From assembly GCA_005882765.1 (NCBI GenBank), contig VBDV01000113.1, forward strand, positions 1 to 59,735: 59,735 nt of DNA. The letters are read 5' to 3'. Shown one piece after another: positions 19,455-28,473 of the stretch; the stretch's first letter is position 1, and each line of letters begins with the position of its first letter. This DNA comes from Chloroflexota bacterium. GTDB taxonomy: Bacteria > Chloroflexota > Limnocylindria > P2-11E. The translations under genes and the position numbers were made by a program. A model generated the notes under the pieces. The model worked only from the letters and a program-made list of their open reading frames with translations. It did no database searches and had not been told where the DNA came from.

Positions 19455-20042
19455 ATGTCTCGTCCGGTCGTCGCACTCGCTGGAATCTTGCTCCTCGCGG
19501 TTGGGGTCGCGCTCACCGCGGGCGGTGGACTTCCTCGCGCGGGGTCCGTAGCGCCGGTCGCGTTACCGAGTCCGTCCGCGACCGCAGTTCCGATCGCTTC
19601 ACCGGCGTCCACCACCGAGGCGCAGCCGATCGGGCCGATCCCAGAGGGCTACCGCATCCAGATGCCGCGTCTCGGGATCGATCTGCCGATCGCGGAAGGG
19701 GACGTCGAGCGCGACGTCGTCGTGCAGCAGACGCCCGAGAACTTCGCCTTCCACCTCCCGGGCACTGCGATCCCGGGAACGTTCGGGAACAGCTATCTCT
19801 ACGCGCACGCGCGCCGCGGGATGTTCCTGTCACTTTGGAATGCTCGCGTCGGCGACCAGGTCACGATCACGACGCCGGCCGGCACTGAACTCAAATTTGT
19901 GGTCACCGAGGTCCACCCTCGCGTACCCCCGGCCGACACGAGCTGGGTCCAGCCCTCCGCCGACGAGCGCCTCACCCTTCAGACTTCGACCGGCCCGAAT
20001 CGCGACGATCCGCGCTTCGTGGTGATCGCCGCACCGGCATAG
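19455..20042 (+). CDS. Sortase-fold protein with Ser in place of the catalytic Cys
   Basis: IPEGYRIQMPRLGIDLPI…GNSYLYAHARRGMFLSLWNARVGDQV…LTLQTSTGPNRDDPRFVVIAAP. Confidence 0.75.
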   Translation: MSRPVVALAGILLLAVGVALTAGGGLPRAGSVAPVALPSPSATAVPIASPASTTEAQPIGPIPEGYRIQMPRLGIDLPIAEGDVERDVVVQQTPENFAFHLPGTAIPGTFGNSYLYAHARRGMFLSLWNARVGDQVTITTPAGTELKFVVTEVHPRVPPADTSWVQPSADERLTLQTSTGPNRDDPRFVVIAAPA

Positions 20043-20177
20043 CGCCCATACGACCGCGTAGCGCTCGCTTCCTCGACGTAACGATCTCGTATCGCGAGAA
20101 AGCTCAAGCGGCCAAGAGACCAAGGTCGAGCACGCGCTGTTTATTGGTCCGCAGCGTGTTCATGAAATCGACACATT

Positions 20178-20816
20178 GTGGAATCGGTCCTGCAAAGCGT
20201 CGCGCCCGTGTTCCGGGGAGCGCTGGCGAGGGCGGGCGCATTCGTGTTTCTCTTCGCCTGCCTGGTGCCGTTCCTTCGCCCATCGTTCGCCGGCGAGGTG
20301 CACTCAATATCGGTTGCACGCGCGTTCGCGACCGCCGCGGTCGGGTCCACCGGGCCCACGCCGGAACGCGTACGCGACGTCGCGCGAGCTGAGGTCGTTC
20401 TCGGCGCGCAGGCGACGCCCGTCGCGACGGTGGAACCGGAGCCGGTCGCGACGCCCGAGCCCACACCGGTACCGACGCCCGCACCGACACGCGCACCTGT
20501 TGTTGTCGCAACTCTTCCGCCCCTTCCCGATCCGCCGACCGCCGGCATTGTCATCGCGTCCTGGTACGGGCCGGGCTTCTACGGAAACCGCACCGCCTGC
20601 GGTCAGACCTACACCCCCGAGATCGTCGGCGTCGCCCATCGCACGCTGCCCTGCGGCACACTCGTGGTGCTCGAGTACCGCGGGCGGATCCTGACCGTGC
20701 CGGTGATCGACCGCGGGCCCTACATCGCGGGGCGCACGCTCGATCTTTCGTCTGCCACCCACATCGCGATGGGCTGTCCCGATCTCTGCACGCTTTCGAT
20801 GCGGATCGGGCCGTGA
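20178..20816 (+). CDS. RlpA-like double-psi beta-barrel protein with a proline-rich linker
   Basis: ASWYGPGFYGNRTACGQTYTPEIVGVAHRTLPCGTLVVLEYRGRILTVPVIDRGPY; TPEPTPVPTPAPT linker. Confidence 0.85.
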   Translation: MESVLQSVAPVFRGALARAGAFVFLFACLVPFLRPSFAGEVHSISVARAFATAAVGSTGPTPERVRDVARAEVVLGAQATPVATVEPEPVATPEPTPVPTPAPTRAPVVVATLPPLPDPPTAGIVIASWYGPGFYGNRTACGQTYTPEIVGVAHRTLPCGTLVVLEYRGRILTVPVIDRGPYIAGRTLDLSSATHIAMGCPDLCTLSMRIGP

Positions 20817-20953
20817 GTGTCCCCCGACCGTCCGCCTAGCCGCCCGGATACTCACCGGGCTGCCGAGCGCTGGCATACGACTTGCAGCCTGCCTTTGCCA
20901 CCTAGCCCGGGCAGCACACGGCCAACTTCCATGGGCGAGAGAAAGGGTGCGCG

Positions 20954-21292
20954 ATGACGCGGAACAAGGGAGCGATGACGGTCGCGGAGGCGGGTCGCCG
21001 CGGAGGCGCGACCACGGCACAGCGACACGGCCCGGAGTTCTACGAGCAGATCGGCAAGAAGGGCGGGAAGACGACCGCGCAGCGTCATGGCTCCGACTTC
21101 TACGAGCAGATCGGAAAGCAGGGCGGGCAGAAGGTGAAGGAGCTCTACGGACCACGCTTCTACGGACGCATCGGAAAGATCGGTGGCGACACCGTCTCAG
21201 AGAAATACGGACACGAGCATTTCGAGGAGATCGGCAAGAAGGGCGGACAGAAAGTCGCCGAGCTCATCGCAAGAGGCAGGCAGGCGACATAA
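20954..21292 (+). CDS. KGG-repeat hydrophilic stress-type protein
   Basis: Tandem repeats of FYEQIGKKGGKTTAQRHGSD with a period of 20-21 aa. Confidence 0.8.
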   Translation: MTRNKGAMTVAEAGRRGGATTAQRHGPEFYEQIGKKGGKTTAQRHGSDFYEQIGKQGGQKVKELYGPRFYGRIGKIGGDTVSEKYGHEHFEEIGKKGGQKVAELIARGRQAT

Positions 21293-21477
21293 CGACCTTC
21301 GTCGACGGCACGCTGAGCGAGCGAGGAACCGAGGTGCGGCTCTCTTCAGACCCGCATGATCCGATTCCGATCGCGATCCACCGTCGCTTCCCATTGACAC
21401 GCATGGGGCGCTCTATATCGTCGCGATCTGTACGCGGAGGTTCCGTTCTGGACCCTCTTTGTACCGAGAAGCGAACG

Positions 21478-21801
21478 ATGAGGAAGGTCGTAGAGGGAAG
21501 GGCAGTGGATCAGGTCGCGGCACCGCTCGTGGCCGTCGAGTGGGAGGACATCACCGCCTACTCGCGGACCGCACTCCCCGAGGACTTTGAGCCATACCGT
21601 CTGCGAAAGCTCACCTGCGGGCTCTTGTGGAAAGACACCCCCGAGTATGTCGTCGTGGTCGGCGACTACGACATCACCAACGAGGGCCGTGACTACCGTC
21701 ACAACGACTTCCATATCATTCCTCGCGGCGTCATCCGCCAGCTGACCTATCTCCGCGAGACGTCGAGCCCACTCGTTTCCCTCGACGTCGAAGCCAGCTA
21801 A
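21478..21801 (+). CDS. Hypothetical protein, 107 aa
   Basis: ORF with coding-like composition; no family recognised. Confidence 0.5.
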   Translation: MRKVVEGRAVDQVAAPLVAVEWEDITAYSRTALPEDFEPYRLRKLTCGLLWKDTPEYVVVVGDYDITNEGRDYRHNDFHIIPRGVIRQLTYLRETSSPLVSLDVEAS

Positions 21802-21865
21802 AGAGGCTCTAAGAAACCGCGGCAAACTAAAACCGCAGCGCCCGGTGATGCGTATCTAGGGATAC

Positions 21866-21923
21866 GGAAACCGAAATGGCCGATCGATGGTATTGGAACA
21901 AAGGATCGGTCTTTGCCGTTTCC
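21866..21923 (+). promoter_or_regulatory. Structured 5' leader upstream of the zinc-ribbon ORF
   Basis: Nested inverted repeats ggaaac…gtttcc and ccgatc…gatcgg, 23 nt before the ATG. Confidence 0.35.
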
Positions 21924-21945
21924 TTCCCTGGAGGTTTCGCGATAA

Positions 21946-22203
21946 ATGGCCCTTCGAGCTGAGCTTTATTGCTATTTCTGCGGCCACGGCCTGGGTGAAG
22001 TGCTTGTCCCAACGAGCGCCCGCCGGCCGACCGTTGAGCAACTGCGTACCGCCTACGACAACGTCCGCGGTCGCGAGGCGCCGGTCTGGAATGACGGCGA
22101 CCAGCCCCTGTGCCCGCGCTGTGGTGGGCAGCTCTTTCTCGAGCGTTTCGAGCACGAGGTCGTCCGCACCAACGAGCGTCGCGCCCTGAAGCGCGCGAGC
22201 TAA
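21946..22203 (+). CDS. Small zinc-ribbon-like protein (two Cys pairs)
   Basis: CYFCG…CPRCGG; ggagg RBS upstream. Confidence 0.6.
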   Translation: MALRAELYCYFCGHGLGEVLVPTSARRPTVEQLRTAYDNVRGREAPVWNDGDQPLCPRCGGQLFLERFEHEVVRTNERRALKRAS

Positions 22204-22231
22204 GCGCAAGGCGCGGCCGCTCACCTTCACG

Positions 22232-22753
22232 GTGCAGCGCGCCGGTTCCATGGTGGTCGGGGTCATTGCCGGCTATGTCCTGGCGCGACGTATCCTCGCG
22301 CGCCGTGCCAGGTCGGTTGCCGCGCTGACGGACCGTCAGCGCGAGGTGCTGCGCGCCGTCGCGGGCGGCCTATCGACGAAGGAGATCGCTCTGCTTCTCG
22401 GAATCACGGAGGCCAGCGTGAACACTCACATCCGTCGCGCGCGGACGACCCTTCGTGCGCCGACCCGTGCGGCCGCCGCCGCACGCGTCACGGGTCATGT
22501 GGTCGTGGTCCCCTCGAGGCCGAGGCGCTCTGCCGCGTCATCCAAGGCGCGAACGACCTCGTTGATGAGGTCGTCGAACGGTACGCCCATCTCTTCGGCA
22601 CCCTTCAGCATCATGTCGCGGCTCACGGCGCGTGCGAAGGCCTTGTCCTTCATCTTCTTCCGGACGGAGCTCGCATCGACGTCGCGCACGGCCTTCGACG
22701 GCTTGACCAGCGCGACCGCGGTCACGAACCCGCAGAGCTCATCGACCGCGTAG
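22232..22753 (+). CDS. LuxR-type HTH protein with an N-terminal hydrophobic segment; 3' end uncertain
   Basis: ALTDRQREVLRAVAGGLSTKEIALLLGITEASVNTHIRRARTTL; C-terminal third is antisense to the HD gene. Confidence 0.6.
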   Translation: MQRAGSMVVGVIAGYVLARRILARRARSVAALTDRQREVLRAVAGGLSTKEIALLLGITEASVNTHIRRARTTLRAPTRAAAAARVTGHVVVVPSRPRRSAASSKARTTSLMRSSNGTPISSAPFSIMSRLTARAKALSFIFFRTELASTSRTAFDGLTSATAVTNPQSSSTA

Positions 22754-23067
22754 AGGGTCTTCTCCATCGCGCTGACGCGTGGTACGCCGGTGTGATCGCC
22801 GTGGCTCTGGATCGCGTGCACGATCAGGCCTGGTACGCCGGCCTGCTCGAGGATCGGCTTCCCGTTCTGGGGATGTCCCTGGGGATCCCGCTCGTAGTCA
22901 AAGTCGTGCAGGAGGCCGGTGATGGCCCAGGTCTCCTCGTTCTCGCCGTTTTCGCGCGCGAAGCGGCGCATCGCGGCCTCCACGGCGAGGCCGTGCTTCC
23001 GCAGGCTCTCCGACTTGGTGTGCTCGCACAGAAGATCCCAGGCCTCATCGCGCGTCATTCGCCACAC
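22495..23067 (-). CDS. HD-domain hydrolase
   Basis: LRKHGLAVEAAMRRFA, GLLHDFDYERDPQGHP, IQSHGDHTG. Confidence 0.88.
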   Translation of the reverse strand: MWRMTRDEAWDLLCEHTKSESLRKHGLAVEAAMRRFARENGENEETWAITGLLHDFDYERDPQGHPQNGKPILEQAGVPGLIVHAIQSHGDHTGVPRVSAMEKTLYAVDELCGFVTAVALVKPSKAVRDVDASSVRKKMKDKAFARAVSRDMMLKGAEEMGVPFDDLINEVVRALDDAAERLGLEGTTTT

Positions 23068-23105
23068 CTCCCGCGCGATCCTAGCGAAGGCGTTACCGTC
23101 GGCGG

Positions 23106-23297
23106 GTGACCGGTTGCGGTTGCCTCGTGCTCGTGGCCGGCGTCGTCGCGCTTCTCGTCATCTTCATTCGCGGCTCGTTCGATTCCGGCGAGCCGATCGA
23201 CACGGCGGTCGCAGTGCTTGCCGTCCTGGCGCTAGCCATCGAGCGATGGCAGCGGAAACGGCCCGCGAACGAGCTCGTACGCGCGCGCCGCGCGTAG
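23106..23297 (+). CDS. Small membrane protein, 63 aa
   Basis: Hydrophobic helices; overlaps the amidase 3' end convergently. Confidence 0.4.
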   Translation: MTGCGCLVLVAGVVALLVIFIRGSFDSGEPIDTAVAVLAVLALAIERWQRKRPANELVRARRA

Positions 23298-24638
23298 AGC
23301 CGCGGCCTCGTCCCACATTCGGGCGGCGAACTGGAGACCGATCGGCAGGCCATCCCCGTCCATGCCGCACGGGACCGAGATCGCCGGTTGGCCCGTGAGG
23401 TCGAAGATCCGCGTGATCCGGGTCCACTCGCTCGGCCTCGCGACCTCTTTCGCTTGCTCGATCGTCCACGCGCGCGTCGGCACGGTCGGCATCGCGAGGA
23501 CGTCGATGCCCTCAAGGTCGCGATCAGCCCCTCCGGCGCGCGCTTCGAGGAGAAGCTTCATTGACCGGGCGTACGTTTCCGCATCGACGTCACCCTGCGA
23601 CGCCAAACGGGCTCGGACCAGCGGTCCGTACTCGGACGACCGTCCGGGGAACGCACCCTCGTGGTATGCGCGGGCCTCGACACCGAGGATCGCGCTCGCC
23701 GCCTTCGCGTAGTCCGCCGCGCGAGCCCAGCGGATCTCGCGGACCTCGGCGCCGGCGCGCGCGAGGGCCTCGATCGCATCGCGCACGGCCGCTGCGATCG
23801 CCGGATCGCAGTCGTCCCACACGTGATCGGTGGGCACACCGACGCGAAGCTGCTGCGCGCCCCGATCGATGCCTTCGAGAAGATCCGGGACGGGGCGATC
23901 CGCCGAAACCGGATCACGCGGGTCGTATCCCGCGATCGCGATCAGCGCAACGGCGACGTCTCGCGTGGTGCGCGCGAGCGGGCCCGGATGATCGAGCGAC
24001 CAGGAGAGCGGGACGGCACCGAAAAGGCTTGCGCGGCCGAACGTTGGCTTGAGGCCGACGCAGCCGCAGAGCGCCGCGGGGATGCGGATGCTGCCCCCGG
24101 TATCGCTTCCGAGCGCGGCGAACGCCTCGCACGCCACGACGGCCACCGCGGACCCGCCCGAGGAGCCGCCCGGGATCTTTTTCGTGTCCCACGGATTGCG
24201 GACGTCTCCGAAATGCGGGTTGACAGAGCTGATGCCGTACGCGAACTCGTGCATTCCGAGCTTGCCGAGGAGCACCGCGCCCGCTTGTCGCAGCTTCCGC
24301 ACGACCGTCGCGTCCTCATTTGGGACCCAGTCCGCGAGGATTCGCGAGCCCGCGGTCGTGCGGATCCCCTTTGTCGCGAACAGATCCTTCACCGCGACGG
24401 GCATCCCGTGCAGTGGGCCTTTGTATCGACCCGTCTCGATCTCGCGCTCGGCCTGGCGCGCTTGCTCGAGCGCGAGCTCGGCTGTGACGGTGATGAACGC
24501 GTTGAGCCGAGGTTCGACCGCCTCTATGCGTGCGAGGCACGACTCGACGAGCGAGACGGGCGACACCCGGCGCGTGCGTATCGCCTCGGCCGCCGCCTCG
24601 AGTGTCATGCGAAGAGTGTCTTGCGTGGTAGCGGGCAT
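23232..24638 (-). CDS. Amidase (GatA-like signature family)
   Basis: PVAVKDLFATKGIRTTAGS, GGSSGGSAVAVVACEAFAALGSDTGGSIRIPAALCGCVGLKPTFG. Confidence 0.95.
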   Translation of the reverse strand: MPATTQDTLRMTLEAAAEAIRTRRVSPVSLVESCLARIEAVEPRLNAFITVTAELALEQARQAEREIETGRYKGPLHGMPVAVKDLFATKGIRTTAGSRILADWVPNEDATVVRKLRQAGAVLLGKLGMHEFAYGISSVNPHFGDVRNPWDTKKIPGGSSGGSAVAVVACEAFAALGSDTGGSIRIPAALCGCVGLKPTFGRASLFGAVPLSWSLDHPGPLARTTRDVAVALIAIAGYDPRDPVSADRPVPDLLEGIDRGAQQLRVGVPTDHVWDDCDPAIAAAVRDAIEALARAGAEVREIRWARAADYAKAASAILGVEARAYHEGAFPGRSSEYGPLVRARLASQGDVDAETYARSMKLLLEARAGGADRDLEGIDVLAMPTVPTRAWTIEQAKEVARPSEWTRITRIFDLTGQPAISVPCGMDGDGLPIGLQFAARMWDEAAALRAARAYELVRGPFPLPSLDG

Positions 24639-24651
24639 CGACCCGCGATCG

Positions 24652-24834
24652 CTAGCGGCGCTTCTCCGTCGGTCGCGCGTTCCGCGCCCGGACCGTGAAG
24701 ATCACGGCGAGGATCACCGCGACCAATGAGCCGGCGATGAGGGCCTCGAGTGTTCCGCTGCCGGCGTCAGGAGAAAGGCCAAAGAGCTCCTCGATCCAGT
24801 CCACGTGTTCCTCCCCAGGTGACGTAGCTCGCAT
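24652..24834 (-). CDS. Small single-TM protein
   Basis: 60-aa ORF with one hydrophobic helix followed by Arg/Lys. Confidence 0.4.
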   Translation of the reverse strand: MRATSPGEEHVDWIEELFGLSPDAGSGTLEALIAGSLVAVILAVIFTVRARNARPTEKRR

Positions 24835-24861
24835 GATCGCATTTCACGCCCACCGGCGGCC

Positions 24862-25401
24862 TCAGGCCGAGACGGCGTCAACGACGAGCGCGCCGGCCAC
24901 CACGGTCAGCGAGGTTACGCGTACGCCCGATGGGATGTTCGCGGCGAGGACACGCGCGAACGTGTCGGCGACCTCCTGCTTCGTCGAGTCGGGAAGCCCC
25001 AGACCGGCGAAGGTGGCCGACTCGATCTTCGCAGCGGCCTTTCCGTCGCTGACGAGCGGGGACGCCACCACCACGATCGGACCGGCGAGGATGAACGCCC
25101 GGCCCGTCGCGGTAAGCGTGAGCCTTCCCGGCTCGAGCTTGATCGTAGGATCGGCCACCGTGATTCCGCTCACCGTGAGCGGTGTGTAGCTCTGGGCGGC
25201 CTTGGTGAGCTCCTGTTCGGTGAGCGTGACCGTGATCGTGCGCGGTCCGCTCGGTCTTGCCGTCGCCGCTGCGGTCGCCGAACTCGTCGGCCGAGCGGTG
25301 CTGCGGACGACCGACGACGCTGTGGGCGCGAACTGCCCGAGCGCGGCCATTCCGATCAGCCCGGCGGCGAGGATCGCGACGAGCGCGGCGAGGACGCGCA
25401 T
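24862..25401 (-). CDS. Secreted/anchored protein, possibly LmeA/DUF2993-like
   Basis: N-terminal TM, S/T/P linker, VTLTEQELTKAAQSYTPLTVSGITVADPTIKLEPGRLTLTATG. Confidence 0.55.
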   Translation of the reverse strand: MRVLAALVAILAAGLIGMAALGQFAPTASSVVRSTARPTSSATAAATARPSGPRTITVTLTEQELTKAAQSYTPLTVSGITVADPTIKLEPGRLTLTATGRAFILAGPIVVVASPLVSDGKAAAKIESATFAGLGLPDSTKQEVADTFARVLAANIPSGVRVTSLTVVAGALVVDAVSA

Positions 25402-25410
25402 CGCTAGACG

Positions 25411-26904
25411 CTAATGGGAGAGAGGATCGATGATCCGTCCGTTCTCTTTCACTTCCCAGTGCACGTGCGGCCCGGTGGTGGCGCCGGTCATGCCGACGAG
25501 CGCGATGGGTTGGCCGCGCGCAACGCGGTCGCCGATCGCCACGAGCGCGGCGGACGTGTGGTAGTAGCAGCTCTCGATGCCTTCGGCGTGCTGGACGCAG
25601 ACGCGCCGGCCGCCGACCTGGACCCAACCCGCGGCGTCGACGACACCGTCGTCCGCGGCGACGATGATCGAACCGAACGGAGCGGCGAGGTCGATCCCGG
25701 TGTGACTGCCCTGAAGGAATTGGCTGACCGCGCCAGCGACCGGACGGACGAAGCGGCGCGAGGCGCCCTCGATGCGCGCGAGGCGCGAGCGGGAGGCTGG
25801 GTCGGCGCGCAGGTCGACGCCCTGTCCGCTCGCGACGCCGCAGCGGTAGAGCTCGAGCTGCGTCTCGTAAAGGCCGGTCCGGCTCACGCCGGTGAACCAG
25901 CGTCCATCCGGGCTGAAGGAGCGGGTGCCGAAGAGATTGGGGAGCGTCGCGATCGCTCGGTCCTGTTCGTCGGTCGGATCCCACACCGGTATCCGATCGA
26001 AGACGTTGCCACCCGGCACCGTCGCGGAGACCGCGCCGACCAGGAGACGACCGTCGGCGGTCCACTCGTGCACTGGGCCCGGAAAGCTCGATAAGGGCGC
26101 CGACTCCTCGGTCCCGCTCGGGTCCATCACGGCGAGCTTGTCGTTCGAGCGCACGAGCAGGGTCTCGCCCCGCGGCGACCATTCAGTGAAGGTCGCGTCC
26201 TCGGCCTCGAGCCTCGTCATCACTCCGGTCGCGGTCACGCCGATGTACCGCTCCGTCGTGCCGTCGAGGTGGTAGCGCGTGACGGTGAATCGCTTCGCGT
26301 CCGCGCTGAAGTACGCGTCGTCGCGGGGATACCGCGGGATGAGGTCAGAGTCGACGTGGGCGACCGTCTCTCCGACCCCGTCGCGCCAGACGCGGATCTC
26401 GTCGTCATACCAGAAATACAGATCGTCGCCGCTCCAGCGGACTTCCGGTGAGGACGCTTCGATGGTCCCCGCGATCGTGCCGTCTAGGTAGATATAGAGC
26501 AAGCCATCGTCGCGCCAGTAGGAGAGATAGGCGCCCGACCCGGACCACTGCGGTCGGCTGCCCTGTCCGATCTCCTGCACCCTTCCGCTGCGAACGTAAT
26601 AGACGGTGAGCTGGAGCTGCTCTTCGTAGCCGGTGATCGTGGTGTGGGAGGGGATCACGTTGATTCGCGACATGGCGACCGCGCTTGAGTCTGCGGACCA
26701 CGCCACGCTCGTGACGTTGTCGAGAGCGGGAATAGTCGTGCGGTCGGTGCACCGCAGCATGTCGACGGGCGCCGTCGCGCGAAGTGGCCGATCGTCGGGC
26801 AGAGTGATGTCGGAATCGGTGTCGCTTGCTCGTGGAGCTTGCGCACACCCGGAGAGGGCGAGGGCGAGCATGAAGAAATACGCGAGACCCTTCCCCCTGC
26901 TCAC
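25411..26904 (-). CDS. Lipoprotein with TolB/beta-propeller-like region and C-terminal M23 peptidase
   Basis: Lipobox LALSGCAQ; repeated WSxDSxxVA-type strands; HTGIDLAAPFGS…TGPHVHWE. Confidence 0.85.
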   Translation of the reverse strand: MSRGKGLAYFFMLALALSGCAQAPRASDTDSDITLPDDRPLRATAPVDMLRCTDRTTIPALDNVTSVAWSADSSAVAMSRINVIPSHTTITGYEEQLQLTVYYVRSGRVQEIGQGSRPQWSGSGAYLSYWRDDGLLYIYLDGTIAGTIEASSPEVRWSGDDLYFWYDDEIRVWRDGVGETVAHVDSDLIPRYPRDDAYFSADAKRFTVTRYHLDGTTERYIGVTATGVMTRLEAEDATFTEWSPRGETLLVRSNDKLAVMDPSGTEESAPLSSFPGPVHEWTADGRLLVGAVSATVPGGNVFDRIPVWDPTDEQDRAIATLPNLFGTRSFSPDGRWFTGVSRTGLYETQLELYRCGVASGQGVDLRADPASRSRLARIEGASRRFVRPVAGAVSQFLQGSHTGIDLAAPFGSIIVAADDGVVDAAGWVQVGGRRVCVQHAEGIESCYYHTSAALVAIGDRVARGQPIALVGMTGATTGPHVHWEVKENGRIIDPLSH

Positions 26905-26994
26905 GCAACTGATTAAAGGTGCGGATCGGCCAATGCGAAATGGTCATGAGGTATCGAACGAATTTGTTACCCGAGCGAGCGAGCGAGCGACGCC

Positions 26995-27372
26995 CTATGC
27001 GCGCGAAGAAGTCGAGCGCATCGCGAAGATGAAGACTGCCCCGAGTACTAGATGGATGAGAAGGCCTGGTGCGGCTTGACCAGGCAGATCGCCAGCAACG
27101 ATTTCGTACGTGTTGATGACGAGCTCGAGGGCTTGGACGACCACGTTGCCGACGAGGAGGGCGCGGACGGCCTCGCCGCTGGCGTTTCGCGCCATCCAGT
27201 TGATCACTCCGAGACCGATGAGGGTCGCCCCGACGTCGCGCGCGAGGACCTTCGTGGACGCCGGGGCAACGACGCCGAACCCAGCGAGCATCGACTCGGG
27301 GGATACGAAAAGCGCGAGCCCGAAGACGACAGCGGCGATGCCGCCGATCATGAGGGCGAGGCGCGGGGTCAC
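26995..27372 (-). CDS. Four-TM small membrane protein
   Basis: Hydrophobic ORF MTPRLALMIGGIAAVVFGLALFVSPESMLAGFG. Confidence 0.7.
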   Translation of the reverse strand: MTPRLALMIGGIAAVVFGLALFVSPESMLAGFGVVAPASTKVLARDVGATLIGLGVINWMARNASGEAVRALLVGNVVVQALELVINTYEIVAGDLPGQAAPGLLIHLVLGAVFIFAMRSTSSRA

Positions 27373-27410
27373 GGCGCGGAGAGTAGGTCAAGGAAGTAGC
27401 CTCCGTCTCC

Positions 27411-28343
27411 GTGCCGAGGGGCCAGCGCTTCGACATCCTCAGCTTCCCCATGCCGGACTACGACGCGATCGAGCGAGAATGGCAATGGGCGGAGCGGCTC
27501 GGCTTCGACCAGGGCTGGATTCCGGAGACGTGGACGATGTCCAATCGTTCGTATCTGGAGCCGTGGACGATTCTTTCGGCGCTCGCACGCGCGACCAGCA
27601 CCTTGCGGCTCGGTACCTTGGTCGCCCTGCTCGTGCCGCGGCACCCAACGCTGTTGGCTGGGCATGTGCTCACCGTGGACCAAGTCTCGAAGGGTCGGGT
27701 CGAGCTCGGGATCGGCGCGGGAGACGTACCGACGGACAGTGGCATCTTCGGGACGGCGCAGTGGTCAGCCGGTGAACGTGTGGAACGTCTGGAGGATCAG
27801 CTTCAACTGCTAGACGCGCTTCTGCGCGGACGATCTGTGACGAGCACGGGCCGGCACTATTCGGTGACGGGGGCTCACCTGCCGGAACCGGTGCAACGGC
27901 CACGACCGCCTCTCGTCGTCGCCGCAGAAGGAAGAAAGAGTCTCCGTCTGGTCGCCCGTCACGCTGATGCCTGGGTAACGCTGGGCGGTCAGCCTCAGAC
28001 GCCGGAGCGCGGTGTGCCGACCATCAGCGAGGCGGAGGGTCTCCGGACGACACGGGAGCGGGTAGGGATGCTCGAGTCCGACTGTCGCGAGATTGGACGC
28101 GATCCGCGAGAGATCCGCCGCATCGTCCTTGCGTACCGCAGGCACGTCGATCCGCTCTCGTCACTCGAAGCATTCGATGAATTCGTGGGGTCCTATGCGG
28201 AGATGGGGTTCGAGGAGTTTGTCTTCTACTGGCCGTCAATCCTCGCGACCTTCAGGGAACAGCGCGGGATGACGGCGTCGGAGCGGAGTACCGCCGAACG
28301 AATTGCCGCCGTGAGGTTCTCAAAGGCACAGCCCCGCGCGTAG
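27411..28343 (+). CDS. LLM-class flavin-dependent oxidoreductase
   Basis: RLGTLVALLVPRHPTLLAGHVLTVDQVSKGRVELGIGAGD. Confidence 0.93.
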   Translation: MPRGQRFDILSFPMPDYDAIEREWQWAERLGFDQGWIPETWTMSNRSYLEPWTILSALARATSTLRLGTLVALLVPRHPTLLAGHVLTVDQVSKGRVELGIGAGDVPTDSGIFGTAQWSAGERVERLEDQLQLLDALLRGRSVTSTGRHYSVTGAHLPEPVQRPRPPLVVAAEGRKSLRLVARHADAWVTLGGQPQTPERGVPTISEAEGLRTTRERVGMLESDCREIGRDPREIRRIVLAYRRHVDPLSSLEAFDEFVGSYAEMGFEEFVFYWPSILATFREQRGMTASERSTAERIAAVRFSKAQPRA

Positions 28344-28473
28344 GCGATGAAAGGTCGCTAGATCGCGGTCCCGATCGGGGTTGGATCCGCCACACTGAAC
28401 TCTTAGGCATCGAAGTGGAGGGCATCAACGACTTGCTGGGCAGGCTCGACGCGCTAAATATGGCGTCGCGCTG

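Noticed and set aside
20954-21292. KGG repeats considered as a CRISPR-like array
   Set aside because: The 60-63 nt period is codon-phased with variable third positions and no unique spacers; it is a protein repeat.
26969-26998. gagcgagcgagcgacg short tandem repeat upstream of the TolB-M23 gene
   Set aside because: Only a few units of a 4-nt motif in GC-rich DNA; not clearly related to the nuo intergenic element.
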